31,397 nt of DNA from Pseudomonadota bacterium (GCA_030635485.1 DAOVYS010000003.1:1-31397), one strand, 5' to 3'. Positions 1 through 8,064 are shown, counted from the first letter of the stretch. Notes: generated from the letters alone by a model not told the origin. Numbers and translations: made by a program.

Positions 1-135
1 ATTTAGGATTTTCGTTTGAGGTCAAGGAACAGTGAAAATGAAAAAGCACCCATTCGGGCATAAACTCCGCATATTAGGTATATGTGAGCATTTTTCATTT
101 TCACTGTGACGCCGAGATCGAACGAAAAGACAATT
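1..135. repeat. MITE-like inverted-repeat element, family A copy 1 (left end may lie outside the window)
   Basis: Positions 29-45 and 91-107 are perfect 17-base inverted repeats around a 45-base loop. The core from about 24 to 110 matches, in reverse complement, the element at 24136-24300 with only a few differences. Weaker outer arms continue the symmetry (13-25 against 112-125). No ORF is present. It lies upstream of the NifX-like gene and could form a hairpin in a transcript entering from the left. Confidence 0.8.
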
Positions 136-269
136 ATTCAAGATGGCCTACAGATAACCGTTCAAAGGTTCAGCGTTTACCGACAGAACGTTTATCATGG
201 ATTTTGAGAGCCTAAGGTTGTAACTTCTCAATAACTCCGGGCAGACAATTTGTTAAGGAGGGCCAGGAA

Positions 270-671
270 ATGAAAATAGCGATTGCAACCGATGATAAAA
301 AAAGCATTGCCGAGCATTTCGGGAGAAGCGCCTTTATCCTTGTGGCCACTGTGGAGGATGGGAAGGTTGTCAACAAGGAAGAAAGAGAAAGGGCCAGGCA
401 TCCTTTTTTCGCTGATGATGAACACCATCCCCAAATAAATAAAAAAGGAAGACACGGCTTTGGCCCTAAAGCCGAGGAGAGCCACGGAAAAATGTTCGAT
501 GGTTTCAAGGATTGTGAGGTCTTGATCGTGAACATGATCGGGATAGGGGCATATAATTATTTTTTAAGCTCAGGAGTCATGGTCATTGCTACTGATGTAA
601 AAAATATTGATGAAGCGGTTGATCTATATATAAATGGTAAGCTTAATCATATTGAAATTCAGTTGGATTAG
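270..671 (+). CDS. NifX/NifB-type (dinitrogenase Fe-Mo cofactor biosynthesis domain) protein
   Basis: This 133-residue protein has the ribonuclease-H-like fold of the NifX/NafY/NifB-C-terminal family. It opens with a beta strand and a conserved turn (MKIAIATDD, then AEHFGRS at about residues 14-20) and ends with the usual alternating strands and helices (IVNMIGIGAYNYF, then VIATDV). Family members bind or carry Fe-S or FeMo-cofactor precursors; in non-diazotrophic anaerobes their role is poorly defined, often with Mrp/NBP35-type ATPases. A His- and charge-rich insert at about residues 43-72 (HP, DDEHHP, GRHGFG, SHGK) could bind metal. A strong ribosome binding site (AAGGAGG, 255-261) precedes the ATG. 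It lies 183 bases upstream of flxD on the same strand, so co-transcription is possible but unproven. No nif structural genes are visible, so a role in nitrogen fixation should not be assumed. Confidence 0.85.
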   Translation: MKIAIATDDKKSIAEHFGRSAFILVATVEDGKVVNKEERERARHPFFADDEHHPQINKKGRHGFGPKAEESHGKMFDGFKDCEVLIVNMIGIGAYNYFLSSGVMVIATDVKNIDEAVDLYINGKLNHIEIQLD

Positions 672-854
672 CAGTCTGTTTTCCTTTGGCCGCCCAGTTC
701 CGGACGGCTTATATGGAATATCCAGGAGTAAAGGGCTGGGCGCTTGATTTTTTTCCCCGCTTGGCATATCCTGAATTGATTTGTATATACTTGGTTTGGA
801 ACGGTCTTAAAAACTCTGATCAAAAAATCTTACTTGATGCTCTCGTAAAAAGTC

Positions 855-1313
855 ATGAGTCAAAGCTGGGAACCGAAGATAATCGCCTTTCTCTGTAACT
901 GGTGCAGCTATCCGGCAGCTGATCTTGCCGGGGTCGGCCGCATGCAGTATCCTCCGAATGTCAGAATAGTCAGGGTCCCGTGCTCCTCCCGCGTGAGCGC
1001 CAACCTGATTCTGTCCGCATTAAAATCAGGGGCGGACGGGGTCCTTGTCTCTGGATGTCACCCCGGGGACTGCCACTACATAAGCGGAAATCTGTACGCC
1101 AGACGTCGTTTTGCCCTGCTGAAAAATCTTATTGAATTTATAGGAATTGAACCCGGGCGGGTCAATTTTTTCTGGGCGGCTGCCTCCGAGGGTGGAAAGA
1201 TCGTGGAGGTCATGAAAACGGTTTCCGCATCAGTAAAAGAACTCGGACCCGCGGGCCGTATGGTAAAAAGATTCGATGTGCCGGCGCGCAGCCCTCAACA
1301 AAAGTTCGCTTAA
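855..1313 (+). CDS. flxD: FlxD / MvhD-like [2Fe-2S] electron-transfer subunit
   Basis: This 152-residue protein matches the MvhD/FlpD/FlxD family. That family passes electrons from hydrogenase, formate dehydrogenase or FlxABC to the HdrA flavin site for bifurcation. Conserved cysteines are visible: C14-x2-C17 in FLCNWCSYPAADLAG, C43 in VPCSSR, and C68 and C73 in SGCHPGDCHY. The start is supported because WEPKIIAF is a typical family N terminus, but no Shine-Dalgarno sequence precedes the ATG. Instead the start lies inside a 26-base sequence (834-859) that recurs at the 3' end of trmD (20678-20703). It is followed by flxB after 18 bases. No HdrA is fused to it or adjacent, unlike many homologues. 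It is cytoplasmic, without a signal peptide. Confidence is high for the family and moderate for the Flx assignment, which rests on the three downstream genes. Confidence 0.88.
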   Translation: MSQSWEPKIIAFLCNWCSYPAADLAGVGRMQYPPNVRIVRVPCSSRVSANLILSALKSGADGVLVSGCHPGDCHYISGNLYARRRFALLKNLIEFIGIEPGRVNFFWAAASEGGKIVEVMKTVSASVKELGPAGRMVKRFDVPARSPQQKFA

Positions 1314-1331
1314 ATAAGAGGCGGTCAAGCC

Positions 1332-2348
1332 ATGTCGCAAATCAACAGCAAGATTACGGAAGAGATCAGGAGCAAGGTGAAGGCACTCCTTTCTGCTGAA
1401 GAGATAGCCGCCTTTGTGGGATTTATTGACGGAACTCTGCCGATGACTGCCAGACCTTTTACGGCGAGGAGCCCTGAAGATGCGGACAGGCTTGTCTTTA
1501 ACAGTTTCTGCGTGGTAAATCCGGCCGTCTATCTTCCGCCCCTGCTGAAATCTCTTGAGCCGCCGCGCAGGCCGACCGACCCTTTGCCGGAAGGGCCGCT
1601 TCCAAAGGTTGGAATTCTGGCAACCGGATGCTGGTCCAGAAATATTTCCATTCAGTTGCAGGAAAACCAGATTGCGAGGGAACGGGTGGTAGTCCTGGGG
1701 ACCGGATGCCGCGGCATGGTGGACATGAGGAAAGTGGGGTCTATAATTGACGGAAGAGAGATCGAAAAGGCCTATGAGCTTGACGACAGGATTTCCGTGT
1801 CCGGAAAGGGGTTTTCCGAGGAGATCCTGCTTGAGGATGTCTTGAGGGACAATTGTCTCACCTGCATTTGCCCCAATCCGGTTATTATGGACCACAGGGT
1901 CGGGGGTCAGGTCCCTGACAGGAGAGTCGACAACCGGTTTCCGTTTGTGGATGAAATAGAGTCCAAGTCTTTGGATAAACGATGGGAATGGTTTCAGAAT
2001 GAAATATCTTCGTGCATCAGATGCTATGCCTGCAGGAATGTCTGCCCGCTATGTTACTGCCCTACCTGTTTTGTTGATGATTCAAGGCCCCAGTGGGTCG
2101 GGAAGAGCCTGGATCCCGCCGACACATCGATCTTTCACATCTTGAGAGCTTTTCACTGCGCGGGCCGTTGCACGAACTGCGGATCATGCGAGACCGTATG
2201 CCCTATGGGAATCAATATGCGGGTCCTGACAAGCAAGCTGACAAAAGACGTCATTGACCTTTACGGAACCGAGGCGGGTGTTGACAGCGACGCCCCGCTG
2301 CCGCTGACAACATACAGTGAGACCGACCGGCAGGATTTTATGGTGTGA
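1332..2348 (+). CDS. flxB: FlxB-like two-[4Fe-4S] electron-transfer protein
   Basis: This 338-residue protein has an N-terminal half resembling the F420-hydrogenase/dehydrogenase beta-subunit domain (VGILATGCWSRN, VVVLGTGCRGM and CLTCICPNP, about residues 95-185). A C-terminal ferredoxin-like part carries Cys at 228, 231, 234, 238, 241, 243 and 246, then 276, 280, 283, 286 and 290 (CTNCGSCETVCP). It should carry two or more [4Fe-4S] clusters. In Flx modules the B and C subunits wire the NAD(P)H-oxidising FlxA to FlxD and HdrA. A good ribosome binding site (AAGAGGCGG) precedes the ATG. Similar sequences are often annotated as F420 hydrogenase beta subunit, but no hydrogenase subunits are adjacent. 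Which of this and the next protein is called FlxB or FlxC depends on the nomenclature; the family assignment is firmer than the letter. Confidence 0.82.
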   Translation: MSQINSKITEEIRSKVKALLSAEEIAAFVGFIDGTLPMTARPFTARSPEDADRLVFNSFCVVNPAVYLPPLLKSLEPPRRPTDPLPEGPLPKVGILATGCWSRNISIQLQENQIARERVVVLGTGCRGMVDMRKVGSIIDGREIEKAYELDDRISVSGKGFSEEILLEDVLRDNCLTCICPNPVIMDHRVGGQVPDRRVDNRFPFVDEIESKSLDKRWEWFQNEISSCIRCYACRNVCPLCYCPTCFVDDSRPQWVGKSLDPADTSIFHILRAFHCAGRCTNCGSCETVCPMGINMRVLTSKLTKDVIDLYGTEAGVDSDAPLPLTTYSETDRQDFMV

Positions 2349-2352
2349 GTAT

Positions 2353-2417
2353 GAATTACGAATCGTTGCTGTAATGCACCCCACATAAGGCCATTACCTT
2401 CATAACATTCGTAATTC
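2353..2417. repeat. 65-bp palindromic element between flxB and flxC
   Basis: Perfect 11-base inverted repeats (2353-2363 GAATTACGAAT, 2407-2417 ATTCGTAATTC) enclose a second inverted pair (2371-2376 GTAATG, 2392-2397 CATTAC). The two nested stems can form one hairpin in the flx mRNA. A short direct repeat (CCTAATT twice, to about 2430) follows, and then the flxC ribosome binding site. It accounts for most of the 98-base gap. There is no T run, so it is not a standard terminator; it could attenuate, or protect mRNA ends. Confidence 0.7.
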
Positions 2418-2446
2418 CTAATTCCTAATTAACAAGAGGGATAGGG

Positions 2447-3484
2447 ATGAATAAAATATACGGGCTTGAGCGGGCTGATCTTGAAAAGTGGCTCAGTCGG
2501 TGGAGTGAGAAGAGCACGGTCTACTGTCCGGACGAGGGAGATGGGCGCGGCCCGGCATCATTTTCAGGATGGAAGGTCTGGGCGGGCGATGTGCTTCCTG
2601 AAATCAAGCCGGGTCCTGCTAAATGTTCCATAAAGACCTTTTATTTTCCTCAACCTGAGTCTCTGCATACGTTCAGCACCGCATCCGATGACCCGGATGC
2701 ATTCCTGCTCATGGAGGCTGAAAGAGACAGGTCTGCCAATGTGCTTGTCGGATTGAGGCCGTGTGATGCCAGAGCAGTATACTTGAACGGGCTGCCTTAT
2801 TCCAAGGACCCCTATTTCCAGCACAGGGATTCCAGAACAACCCTTGTGGGGTTCTCCTGTCTTGAGCAGTGCTCGACCTGTTTTTGTCAGGAGGTCGGCG
2901 GATCGCCGTTTGACACGCATCGACTCGACATCGCAATCACGGAGATCAAAGGCCGTTTTATTGCGGAAGTCCTTTCAGAGCGCGGAGAGGCCCTTGTGGA
3001 TGGTGCCGGAGGGGCCGGTCCTGCCTCGGATAAAGAGATTGCCGAGCTTGATAGACTCAAGAACGAGGCAAAAGTCTTAAAATCCGATTCAGGTGAAAAT
3101 CTGAAAGCAAAAGAGCTGATGGCGCTCTACAACGCCGGCTTCTGGGACTCAGTGGCTGATTCGTGCTTAAACTGCGGTGCATGCACCTTTTTATGTCCTA
3201 CCTGTTACTGTTTTGATATCCAGGACGAGGTGGTCGGGAACAAGGGCAGACGGATCCGATACTGGGATTCCTGCATGTTTCCGCTCTACTCTCAGCATGC
3301 ATCAGGCCACAATCCCAGGGGCATGAAGATGCAACGCGTGAGAAACCGTTTCATGCATAAGCTTAAGTATTTCCCCGATCGTTTTGGCCCGCTTTCCTGC
3401 GTAGGGTGCGGCCGTTGCATCAGGGAGTGCCCTGTAAATATTGATATCCGCGAGGTCTTAAAGGATCTCCTTGGCGTGGAGTAG
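2447..3484 (+). CDS. flxC: FlxC-like / sulfhydrogenase beta-type Fe-S subunit
   Basis: This 345-residue protein belongs to the 4Fe-4S beta-subunit family of sulfhydrogenases (HydB), anaerobic sulfite reductase A and Flx complexes. A family block is recognisable at about residues 100-150 (VGLRPCDARAVYLNG, then DPYFQHRD, then CLEQCSTCFC). Two ferredoxin clusters follow: Cys 240, 243, 246, 250 (plus 253 and 255), and Cys 318, 321, 324, 328 (CVGCGRCIRECP). It relays electrons between the flavin subunit encoded five bases downstream and the other Fe-S subunits. The start is an ATG behind GAGGGATAGGG. It is cytoplasmic. An equivalent pair (beta plus gamma) occurs with NiFe hydrogenase in Pyrococcus sulfhydrogenase, but no hydrogenase alpha or delta gene is here, and the adjacent MvhD-like gene favours the Flx reading. 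Confidence 0.85.
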   Translation: MNKIYGLERADLEKWLSRWSEKSTVYCPDEGDGRGPASFSGWKVWAGDVLPEIKPGPAKCSIKTFYFPQPESLHTFSTASDDPDAFLLMEAERDRSANVLVGLRPCDARAVYLNGLPYSKDPYFQHRDSRTTLVGFSCLEQCSTCFCQEVGGSPFDTHRLDIAITEIKGRFIAEVLSERGEALVDGAGGAGPASDKEIAELDRLKNEAKVLKSDSGENLKAKELMALYNAGFWDSVADSCLNCGACTFLCPTCYCFDIQDEVVGNKGRRIRYWDSCMFPLYSQHASGHNPRGMKMQRVRNRFMHKLKYFPDRFGPLSCVGCGRCIRECPVNIDIREVLKDLLGVE

Positions 3485-3489
3485 GTTTT

Positions 3490-4323
3490 ATGAATCCCTA
3501 TCTGCCCTATTCGGCCCGTATTAATGATGCTGTCGTGGAAACCGAGGACGGCAACATCAAGACCTTCAGGCTTGTGCTGGAAAACGAGGAGGAGCGCCGG
3601 AAGTTCCGCCAGACCCCGGGCCAGTTCGCCATGCTGTCACTGGCCGGAAAAGGCGAGATACCTATTGGAATCGCATCGTCCCCCACAGAGGAAGGATACC
3701 TCATGTTCACGGTCAATAAGGCAGGATTGGTGACCACGGCCCTGCATCAGATGCCGGTTGGCGCGAGGATCGGGGTGCGTGGCCCCCTTGGAAACGGATT
3801 TCCGATTAACACGGAAATAAAAGGGAAAAACATAGTCATCATTGCAGGCGGTTTTGCCTTTACTACACTCAGGGCCACCCTTATTTACATACTAGCCAAT
3901 CGGGCTGATTACGGGAAGGTAACCGTGATCTACGGAGCGCGTACACCGGGCATGCTTCTCTACAAAGATGAATTCAAGGAGTGGGAAAAACGGGATGATG
4001 TGGATGTGCACGTAACGATCGACCAGGAGGCGCCGGACTGGACAGGTCTGGTCGGGTTTGTGCCGACCGTTGCAGGCGAAGTGGGTCCATCCCCTGAAAA
4101 TTCGGTAGCCCTTATTTGCGGGCCGCCGATCATGATTCGGTTCACCATGCCGCCTTTGGAAAAGATCGGCTGGACCGATGACCAGGTCTACTTATCTCTT
4201 GAAAACCGCATGAAATGTGGGCTCGGGGTCTGCGGCCACTGCAACGTGGGTCCGATCTACCCGTGTAAGGACGGCCCGGTCTTCACCAGGACTCAGGTGA
4301 AGAGTCTTCCGTTGGAGTATTAA
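3490..4323 (+). CDS. flxA: FlxA-like FAD/NAD(P)-binding oxidoreductase with C-terminal [2Fe-2S] site
   Basis: This 277-residue protein belongs to the ferredoxin-NAD(P)+ reductase-type family of HydG (sulfhydrogenase gamma), AsrB and PyrK. The order is an FAD-binding barrel (about 1-100), an NAD(P)-binding domain (about 110-225, beginning NIVIIAGGFAFTTLRATL, then VIYGARTPGMLLYKDEF), and a C-terminal cysteine motif C243-x4-C248-x2-C251 with C259 that fits a PyrK-like [2Fe-2S] cluster. It should oxidise NAD(P)H and feed electrons to the Fe-S partners. The start lies five bases after flxC with GGAG at the end of that gene, so the two are translationally linked. The nucleotide loop reads GGFAF rather than the common GGxGxAP, which may reflect the subfamily. 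The gene ends the module; the next gene, topA, converges on it. Confidence 0.86.
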   Translation: MNPYLPYSARINDAVVETEDGNIKTFRLVLENEEERRKFRQTPGQFAMLSLAGKGEIPIGIASSPTEEGYLMFTVNKAGLVTTALHQMPVGARIGVRGPLGNGFPINTEIKGKNIVIIAGGFAFTTLRATLIYILANRADYGKVTVIYGARTPGMLLYKDEFKEWEKRDDVDVHVTIDQEAPDWTGLVGFVPTVAGEVGPSPENSVALICGPPIMIRFTMPPLEKIGWTDDQVYLSLENRMKCGLGVCGHCNVGPIYPCKDGPVFTRTQVKSLPLEY

Positions 4324-4429
4324 TTTTGTAAATTGTTTTAGGTGGTTAGGTAGAAGGTGGAAGGCTGAAGGGGAAGTGGTTGTGCAAATTTGTTCCTAAA
4401 GGCCTTGCACCTTCAGTTTATCCGTCCCC

Positions 4430-6703
4430 CTAATCACTTTTCTCCTGATAACCGCAGGCTTTGTCCGCGCATTTCAAGTGGGGTCCCGTCTTTTTTGTCT
4501 CTTTTTCGAGGAGAAAGGAGGCTCCGCATTTTGGGCATGTTTTGTTCACCGGTTTGTCCCAGAGTGCGAATTTGCATTTGGGATATTGATTGCAGCTGTA
4601 AAAGATCTTTCCCCTTTTCGATTTTTTCTGAATTATTTCACCTTTGCAGCCGTCCTGTGGACATTTTACGCCGGTGGTGATTGCAGGGATATGTTTGCAC
4701 TCCGGATATCCGGAACATGCCAGGAATTTCCCATAGCGGCCGTGCTTGTAAACCATGGGCCGGCCGCATTTCTCACAGACTTTGCCCGTTTCTTCGGGCT
4801 CTTCCCTCTCAATCGGGACAATTTTACCATCTTCGAGTTTTTTGAAGTTCTGTGTGTGCTTGCACTCCGGGTATTTTTCACAGGCAAGAAATTCACCCAT
4901 TCGGCCCCACTTGATCACCATCATGCCGTCACACAGGCTGCACGGGATGTCTGTGGGTACTCCACCCCGTTTCACGGATTTCATCTTTTCTTTTGCAAGG
5001 ATCAGCCTTTCCTTGAAAGGACCGTAAAATTCCCTCAGCACGTCCAGCCACTTGATCTTTCCCTCCTCCACGTTATCAAGTTTTTTTTCCATGGAGGCGG
5101 TGAACTCAACGTTCATTATTCCCTGGAAATGGTCGACTAAAAGTCCGTTGACCAGTTTGCCCAGGTCTGTAGGACTGAATTTCCGTTCAGCCAGGATCGT
5201 ATATTCCTTGTCCTGAATGGTGGATAGAATTGCCGCATAAGTGCTCGGTCTTCCGACACCGTTTTCCTCAAGCGCCTTTACCAGAGTCGCTTCCGTATAT
5301 CGTGGTAGAGGCTGTGTAAAGTGTTGTTTGGGGAGGACATCCAGCAGCTGAAGCCGGTCCCCTTGAGTCAGGTCGGGAAGGGTCACGTCCCTGTCGGAAT
5401 GTCTTTTTTTGTCCGGATCGGAAGATGATCCCTCGGCCGCCTCAACGTAAAGGGTCATGAAGCCGAGAAAACGCATGATCGAGCCGACAGCCTTGAGACT
5501 GTATTTGCCTGCATCAATCCGGATTGAAGTCTGGTCGAACAGGGCCGGATTCATCTGACTTGCAACAAATCGTTTCCAGATGAGCGTATATAGAGAAAGC
5601 ATGTTTCTGTCCAGATAAGGCGCCACGGAATCCGGAGTATTTGAGACGTCGGTAGGCCGGATAGCCTCATGTGCATCCTGGGCGGATTTTTTGCTTTTAA
5701 AGACCCTTGGTTTGGGAGGGAGATAATCCGGGCCAAAGGATTTTTTTATGTACGTCCGTGCGTCTGAAAGCGCCTCTCCGTTGATACGGGTTGAGTCGGT
5801 ACGCATGTATGTAATCAGGCCGACAGGGCCTGCCTTGCCCAGTTCAATGCCCTCGTAGAGCTTTTGGGCAATTGTCATGGTCTTTTTGGCAGAAAATCTC
5901 AATTTCCTGTTGGCATCTATCTGGAGCGTGCTCGTAATAAACGGCGGGGCAGGGTGGCGTCTTTTTTTCTTTTTTTCGACCTTTTCGACCACAAAATCCG
6001 CCTGTTGCAGCTCCGCCGTGATCATCTCCGCGGTTGTCCGGTCCTCCACCTTTTTCTTCTTCCCTTCAATCCGGTCCAGGCGGGCGTTAAATGAGGGGGG
6101 CAATGTTCCTTTCAGATGGGTGTCTATTGTCCAGTATTCTTCACTTACAAAAGATTCTATTTCCTGTTCACGTTCACAGACCATACGGACCGCTACGGAC
6201 TGGACGCGTCCCGCGCTCAGGCCCCTTCTCACTTTTTCCCAAAGGAGAGGAGAAATCTGATATCCTACCAGTCTGTCAAGGATTCTGCGGGCCTGTTGGG
6301 CTTCAAACAGATAGAGATTCAGTTCGGAAGATTTGTCAATGGCCGCCAAGACAGCCTTTTTTGTAAGCTCATGAAACAGGACTCTGGAAACCGGTTTTTG
6401 GGCGGAACTGAGGCAATGGGCAATATGGTAGGCAATAGCCTCGCCTTCACGGTCCGGGTCAGGGGCAAGAAAGATCCTGTCAGCCTTTTTTGCGGCATTT
6501 TGCAACTCGCTGATAATTTTTCCCTTTCCGCGAATAGTTACATATTCGGGCTCAAAATCGTGTTCAACGTCTACTCCCAGACTTTTTACCGGCAGGTCAC
6601 GGATGTGGCCGACCGAGGCCTTTACGTCAAAAGATTTGCCCAGGTATTTTTTTAGTGTCTTAACTTTGGTGGGTGACTCAACTATGATTAGTGATTTAGA
6701 CAT
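4430..6703 (-). CDS. topA: DNA topoisomerase I (type IA)
   Basis: This 757-residue enzyme relaxes negative supercoils by transient 5'-phosphotyrosine cleavage. It begins with the Toprim domain (LIIVESPTKVKTLKKYLG; acidic DPDREGEAIAYH at about residue 80), continues through the gate domains, and has the catalytic Tyr299 in LITYMRTDSTR. The C terminus carries tetracysteine zinc-ribbon repeats starting with CSLCDG..., CEKCGR... and CPQDGCKG..., plus a last CPKCG...C...C motif. Length and layout are normal for a bacterial enzyme. The ATG has no clear Shine-Dalgarno sequence. It lies 118 bases downstream of dprA on the same strand; dprA-topA is a common pair. It converges with flxA. Confidence 0.97.
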   Translation of the reverse strand: MSKSLIIVESPTKVKTLKKYLGKSFDVKASVGHIRDLPVKSLGVDVEHDFEPEYVTIRGKGKIISELQNAAKKADRIFLAPDPDREGEAIAYHIAHCLSSAQKPVSRVLFHELTKKAVLAAIDKSSELNLYLFEAQQARRILDRLVGYQISPLLWEKVRRGLSAGRVQSVAVRMVCEREQEIESFVSEEYWTIDTHLKGTLPPSFNARLDRIEGKKKKVEDRTTAEMITAELQQADFVVEKVEKKKKRRHPAPPFITSTLQIDANRKLRFSAKKTMTIAQKLYEGIELGKAGPVGLITYMRTDSTRINGEALSDARTYIKKSFGPDYLPPKPRVFKSKKSAQDAHEAIRPTDVSNTPDSVAPYLDRNMLSLYTLIWKRFVASQMNPALFDQTSIRIDAGKYSLKAVGSIMRFLGFMTLYVEAAEGSSSDPDKKRHSDRDVTLPDLTQGDRLQLLDVLPKQHFTQPLPRYTEATLVKALEENGVGRPSTYAAILSTIQDKEYTILAERKFSPTDLGKLVNGLLVDHFQGIMNVEFTASMEKKLDNVEEGKIKWLDVLREFYGPFKERLILAKEKMKSVKRGGVPTDIPCSLCDGMMVIKWGRMGEFLACEKYPECKHTQNFKKLEDGKIVPIEREEPEETGKVCEKCGRPMVYKHGRYGKFLACSGYPECKHIPAITTGVKCPQDGCKGEIIQKKSKRGKIFYSCNQYPKCKFALWDKPVNKTCPKCGASFLLEKETKKTGPHLKCADKACGYQEKSD

Positions 6704-6821
6704 GTTCAGGTTTCAGATTCCGGGTTTTAGAGGCCGGGGGCCGGCAAAAAAATCAATCCGTTTCCCCACGTTCGAGCCCTTAGGACCACTGTTTAGATTT
6801 TTTTTGTTTCCGGATGGGTAA

Positions 6822-7943
6822 CTATTTATCCACTACCTTCTGGTATTGGTTGCCCGGTAGAGCGGCTACCAGTCCTTTAAGTTCCATTGTAAGAAGCAGT
6901 TCAGAGACTTTCTGGGCCGTCAGGCCTGCGCCCCGGATGATTTCATCAATAGTTTTAGGGTACACATCGAGAAATGAATAGATCAGTTTTGCTTCTGCGT
7001 CAAGACCCTGAAGGAAATCTTTGTTGTTTGGACCAATTTCCGGTGTGTTAAAATTTTCGCCCAAAAGTCCAGGATTCAACTCTTCAATGATATCATCCAC
7101 AGACTGGACGAGTTTTGCGCCATCCTGAAGCAGCCGGTGGACGCCTTCGCTTTTGCTCGAATCGACTCGTCCGGGAATGGCAAAGACATCGCGGCCTTGA
7201 TCCAGGGCAAGCTGTGCTGTGATCAGGGAGCCTGATTTGCGTGCAGCCTCCACTACCGTTACTCCAAGAGAAAGGCCGCTTATGATCCTGTTTCTTGCCG
7301 GGAAATGATATCCTTCCGGCTTGGTCCCCATTGGATATTCGGTTACAATAGCCCCTGATTCGGAGATTTCCCTGAAGAGCCTGACGTTTTGCCTGGGGTA
7401 GACGACATCAATTCCGCAGCCTAAGACCCCGATGGTCTTGCCGCCTGCCGCAAGGGCGCCTTTATGCGCGGCCGTGTCAATTCCCAGGGCCAGTCCGCTG
7501 ATTACGGTAAGCCCTTTCCCGGCCAGGCGAGCGGCCATGTTTTTGGAAACACGCTTTCCGTATTCTGTTGCCGCCCTGGCGCCCACTATTCCGATCCCTG
7601 CGCAGGCAAGCGTTTTTGGGTCACCCTTTACATAGAGCAGAAATGGGGGGTCATGGATGTTGCGCAGGATTGCAGGATAGGAGGGATCGTTCAGGGTGAT
7701 GATCGAAATTCCTGCCTTTTCAGCACGTTCAAGTTCTTTTTTAGCCTTTTCAAGGGACTGGCCGCTGCAAATTTTTGATGCGGCCGTCTTTTTGACCCCG
7801 GGAACAGTGATAATCTCCCTGTATTCAGCCTCCAAAATCTGTCTGGGCCCTCCAAAATGATCAATCAGCCGCTTCAATCCGGTTGGACCCACCCCCGGAG
7901 TAAAGTGAAGTGTCAGCCAATCCTGAAGGTTGTCCGAGGTCAA
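6822..7943 (-). CDS. dprA: DNA-processing protein A (DprA/Smf)
   Basis: DprA binds single-stranded DNA and loads RecA on incoming DNA during transformation. The Rossmann-like core is clear: YVKGDPKTLACAGIGIVGAR, ISGLALGIDTAAHKGAL, VLGCGIDVVYPRQN, FPARNRIISGLS, EAARKSGSLITAQLALDQGR and FAIPG. A helix-hairpin-helix/SAM-like segment precedes it, and a DML1/winged-helix-like C terminus follows (AKLIYSFLDVYPKTIDEI). I chose the TTG at 7943 because AGGAGGAG lies six bases upstream, giving 373 residues. The frame stays open upstream to another TTG at 8039 (405 residues), but that start has no ribosome binding site and its extra N terminus looks unlike the family. DprA is widespread in non-competent bacteria, so it does not by itself show competence. 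Confidence 0.93.
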   Translation of the reverse strand: MTSDNLQDWLTLHFTPGVGPTGLKRLIDHFGGPRQILEAEYREIITVPGVKKTAASKICSGQSLEKAKKELERAEKAGISIITLNDPSYPAILRNIHDPPFLLYVKGDPKTLACAGIGIVGARAATEYGKRVSKNMAARLAGKGLTVISGLALGIDTAAHKGALAAGGKTIGVLGCGIDVVYPRQNVRLFREISESGAIVTEYPMGTKPEGYHFPARNRIISGLSLGVTVVEAARKSGSLITAQLALDQGRDVFAIPGRVDSSKSEGVHRLLQDGAKLVQSVDDIIEELNPGLLGENFNTPEIGPNNKDFLQGLDAEAKLIYSFLDVYPKTIDEIIRGAGLTAQKVSELLLTMELKGLVAALPGNQYQKVVDK

Positions 7944-8064
7944 ATAAAACTCCTCCTGTACATCGTGATATTCGTAAGAGTTCACCAAGGGTACAAACTT
8001 ACGGGATCCCCCGGAATGTAAACATTTACTGATATTCAAGAAGCGGGCAGGATAAGGTATAAGA

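Noticed and set aside
686..898. Open frame of 70 codons between the NifX-like gene and flxD
   Set aside because: It has a TTG start without a ribosome binding site and no recognisable family, and it overlaps the well-supported flxD by 44 bases.
1230..1895. 221-codon frame antisense to flxD and flxB
   Set aside because: It overlaps two genes with clear family motifs and shows no domain of its own.
3490..4323. Reading flxC-flxA as a sulfhydrogenase or an anaerobic sulfite reductase (AsrAB)
   Set aside because: There are no NiFe hydrogenase subunits and no AsrC-type sirohaem subunit adjacent. The MvhD-like flxD in the same cluster fits the Flx module better.
4478..5140. 220-codon frame antisense to topA (with others at 6116-6655)
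   Set aside because: It lies fully inside topA on the other strand and has the composition expected of a shadow frame of the conserved zinc-ribbon and core coding sequence.
7944..8039. N-terminal extension of dprA from TTG 8039
   Set aside because: No ribosome binding site is present, whereas TTG 7943 has a strong AGGAGGAG at good spacing and gives a family-like N terminus.
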